Assembly: GCA_905214265.1 (NCBI GenBank)
Contig: CAJMLQ010000087.1
Coordinates: forward strand, 1-12,929
Origin: an uncultured bacterium
GTDB taxonomy: Bacteria; Bacillota; Clostridia; Oscillospirales; Ruminococcaceae
Reading direction: 5' to 3'
Length of the DNA: 12,929 bases
Both the position numbers and the translations under genes were made by a program. Below the pieces are notes generated by a model. That model saw only the letters and a list, made by a program, of their open reading frames with translations, made no database searches and was not told the origin of the DNA. Positions 12,065-12,929 of the stretch are shown one piece after another. How positions within the stretch are numbered: position 1 is the stretch's first letter; each line of letters opens with the position of its first letter.

Positions 12065-12929
12065 ATGATGAATGCGAAATACTTAAAAACCCTGGAGCTG
12101 GATAAAGTTCTCGACATGCTGGCTGAAGAAACCTGCTGCGAGACGGCACGGAATCTCGCCCTTTCCATCCAACCAGAAACAGATGTTGACGAAGTCCTGC
12201 GCTCCTTAAAGCGCACAGACGATGCCTTCAATCTGACCCTGCGGTTTGGGACCCCGTCCTTTACCGGTCTGACCGATCCTACCCCGCGGCTGAAGGTCGC
12301 TATGGCCGGCGGTACCCTTTCCCCCCGGGACCTTCTGAACATCGGGGCCGTGCTCCGGCAGTCCCGCTCCCTTTCCCAGTGGGCGCACCAGTTCGAAGAG
12401 GAGGAAAACTCCATCACGGAGGACCTTTTTTCCCTCTATCTGAACAACTCTCTGGAACGGGAGATCTCCTCCGCCATTATCAGCGACGAGGAAATCGATG
12501 ACAACGCCTCCCCGGAACTGGCCTCCATCCGCCGAAAGATCCGGCAGACGGAGCTGAAGGCCCGAGAGCGGATGGAAAAACTGATCCACTCCAGTACCTA
12601 TCAGAAATATTTACAGGATTCCCTGATCACCATGCGGGACGGGCGCTTTGTCGTCCCGGTCAAGGCCGAATACCGCGGAGAGATCGAGGGGCTGGTCCAC
12701 GACACCTCCGCCTCCGGCTCTACCTATTTCATCGAGCCCATGGGCGTAGTGGAGGCCAACAATGAGATCCGAGTCCTCCAAGCCAAGGAAAAGGACGAAA
12801 TTGAGCGGATCCTGGCGGATTTTTCCGCCCGCTGCGCCGAATGCGGCGAGGATATCCAGCTTCTGTTCGGCCGTCTGATGGACTTAAACGTCCTCTTTGC
12901 AAAGAGCCGGCTGGCCTCCAAGATGAACG
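12065..12929 (+). CDS. mutS2: MutS2 family protein, N-terminal part (runs off right edge)
   Basis: MutS2 is a MutS-family ATPase without the mismatch-recognition domain. It has been linked to suppression of homologous recombination and, in Bacillus, to rescue of collided ribosomes. The visible 288 codons cover the N-terminal core and part of the clamp: YLKTLELDKVLDMLAEE (5-21 or so), the MAGGTLSPRDLLNIG block, and the very characteristic MRDGRFVVPVKAEYRGEI followed by GLVHDTSASGSTYFIEPMG and VVEANNEI. The ATPase motifs and C-terminal Smr nuclease domain lie beyond the window (family length near 790), so whether the Smr domain is present is unknown. ATG 12065 has GAGG about 9 bases upstream; ATG 12068 is an alternative. 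It follows recO by 27 bp without a terminator. Confidence 0.95.
   Translation, partial: MMNAKYLKTLELDKVLDMLAEETCCETARNLALSIQPETDVDEVLRSLKRTDDAFNLTLRFGTPSFTGLTDPTPRLKVAMAGGTLSPRDLLNIGAVLRQSRSLSQWAHQFEEEENSITEDLFSLYLNNSLEREISSAIISDEEIDDNASPELASIRRKIRQTELKARERMEKLIHSSTYQKYLQDSLITMRDGRFVVPVKAEYRGEIEGLVHDTSASGSTYFIEPMGVVEANNEIRVLQAKEKDEIERILADFSARCAECGEDIQLLFGRLMDLNVLFAKSRLASKMN

Noticed and set aside
1..12929. CRISPR arrays, tRNA/rRNA genes, insertion sequences, prophage or toxin-antitoxin genes
   Set aside because: I looked for repeated spacers, tRNA-like T-loops, transposase motifs and terminal inverted repeats on both strands and found none.

Overview
The window reads as a stretch of chromosome from a Gram-positive anaerobe of the class Clostridia, most like the Oscillospiraceae of the gut (Flavonifractor/Oscillibacter-type relatives). 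This is inferred from family resemblance and gene order (dgt-dnaG; phoH-ybeY-dgkA-era-recO; a Gram-positive DgkA; zinc-type L31; MutS2), with AGGAGG-type ribosome binding sites, some TTG starts, and GC-richer genes separated by AT-rich spacers. No database search was possible. Nearly all of it is core housekeeping DNA; I see no tRNA, rRNA, CRISPR array, insertion sequence or prophage gene.

Left arm, minus strand (1-2750). Reading leftward: two candidate promoters, rpmE (ribosomal protein L31) and its intrinsic terminator, then a YigZ/IMPACT-family gene, a dGTPase-like HD hydrolase (dgt) and the 5' part of dnaG (primase), which runs off the left edge. dgt and dnaG are 27 bp apart and probably co-transcribed.

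Centre-left, plus strand (2884-6000). A small accessory cassette: a LacI-family regulator whose own promoter carries a near-perfect palindrome at the transcription start (which also fits the CcpA cre consensus), a Gfo/Idh/MocA sugar oxidoreductase 16 bp downstream, and a xylose-isomerase-like TIM-barrel protein. A strong terminator hairpin stands between the two enzymes and a second one closes the cassette. Oxidoreductase plus TIM-barrel pairs of this type occur in 3-keto-sugar/glycoside catabolism; the substrate here is unknown and no transporter is adjacent. This is the only clearly non-housekeeping function and the best candidate for an undescribed pathway.

Centre-right (6000-7590). glmM (phosphoglucosamine mutase, cell-wall precursor synthesis), with its own promoter and terminator.

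Right arm, plus strand (7700-12929). A long cluster from one extended -10 promoter: phoH-like ATPase, ybeY (rRNA maturation nuclease), dgkA-type undecaprenol kinase, era (ribosome-assembly GTPase), a wrecked HAD-hydrolase gene, a tiny YqzL-like gene, recO and the 5' part of mutS2. The phoH/ybeY and ybeY/dgkA junctions both use the same 8-base overlap ATGAATAA, implying translational coupling. The era-recO interval is the most unusual part of this arm: an internally deleted HAD gene, a hairpin that could cover the next ribosome binding site, and a YqzL-like frame that continues about 98 bases into recO.
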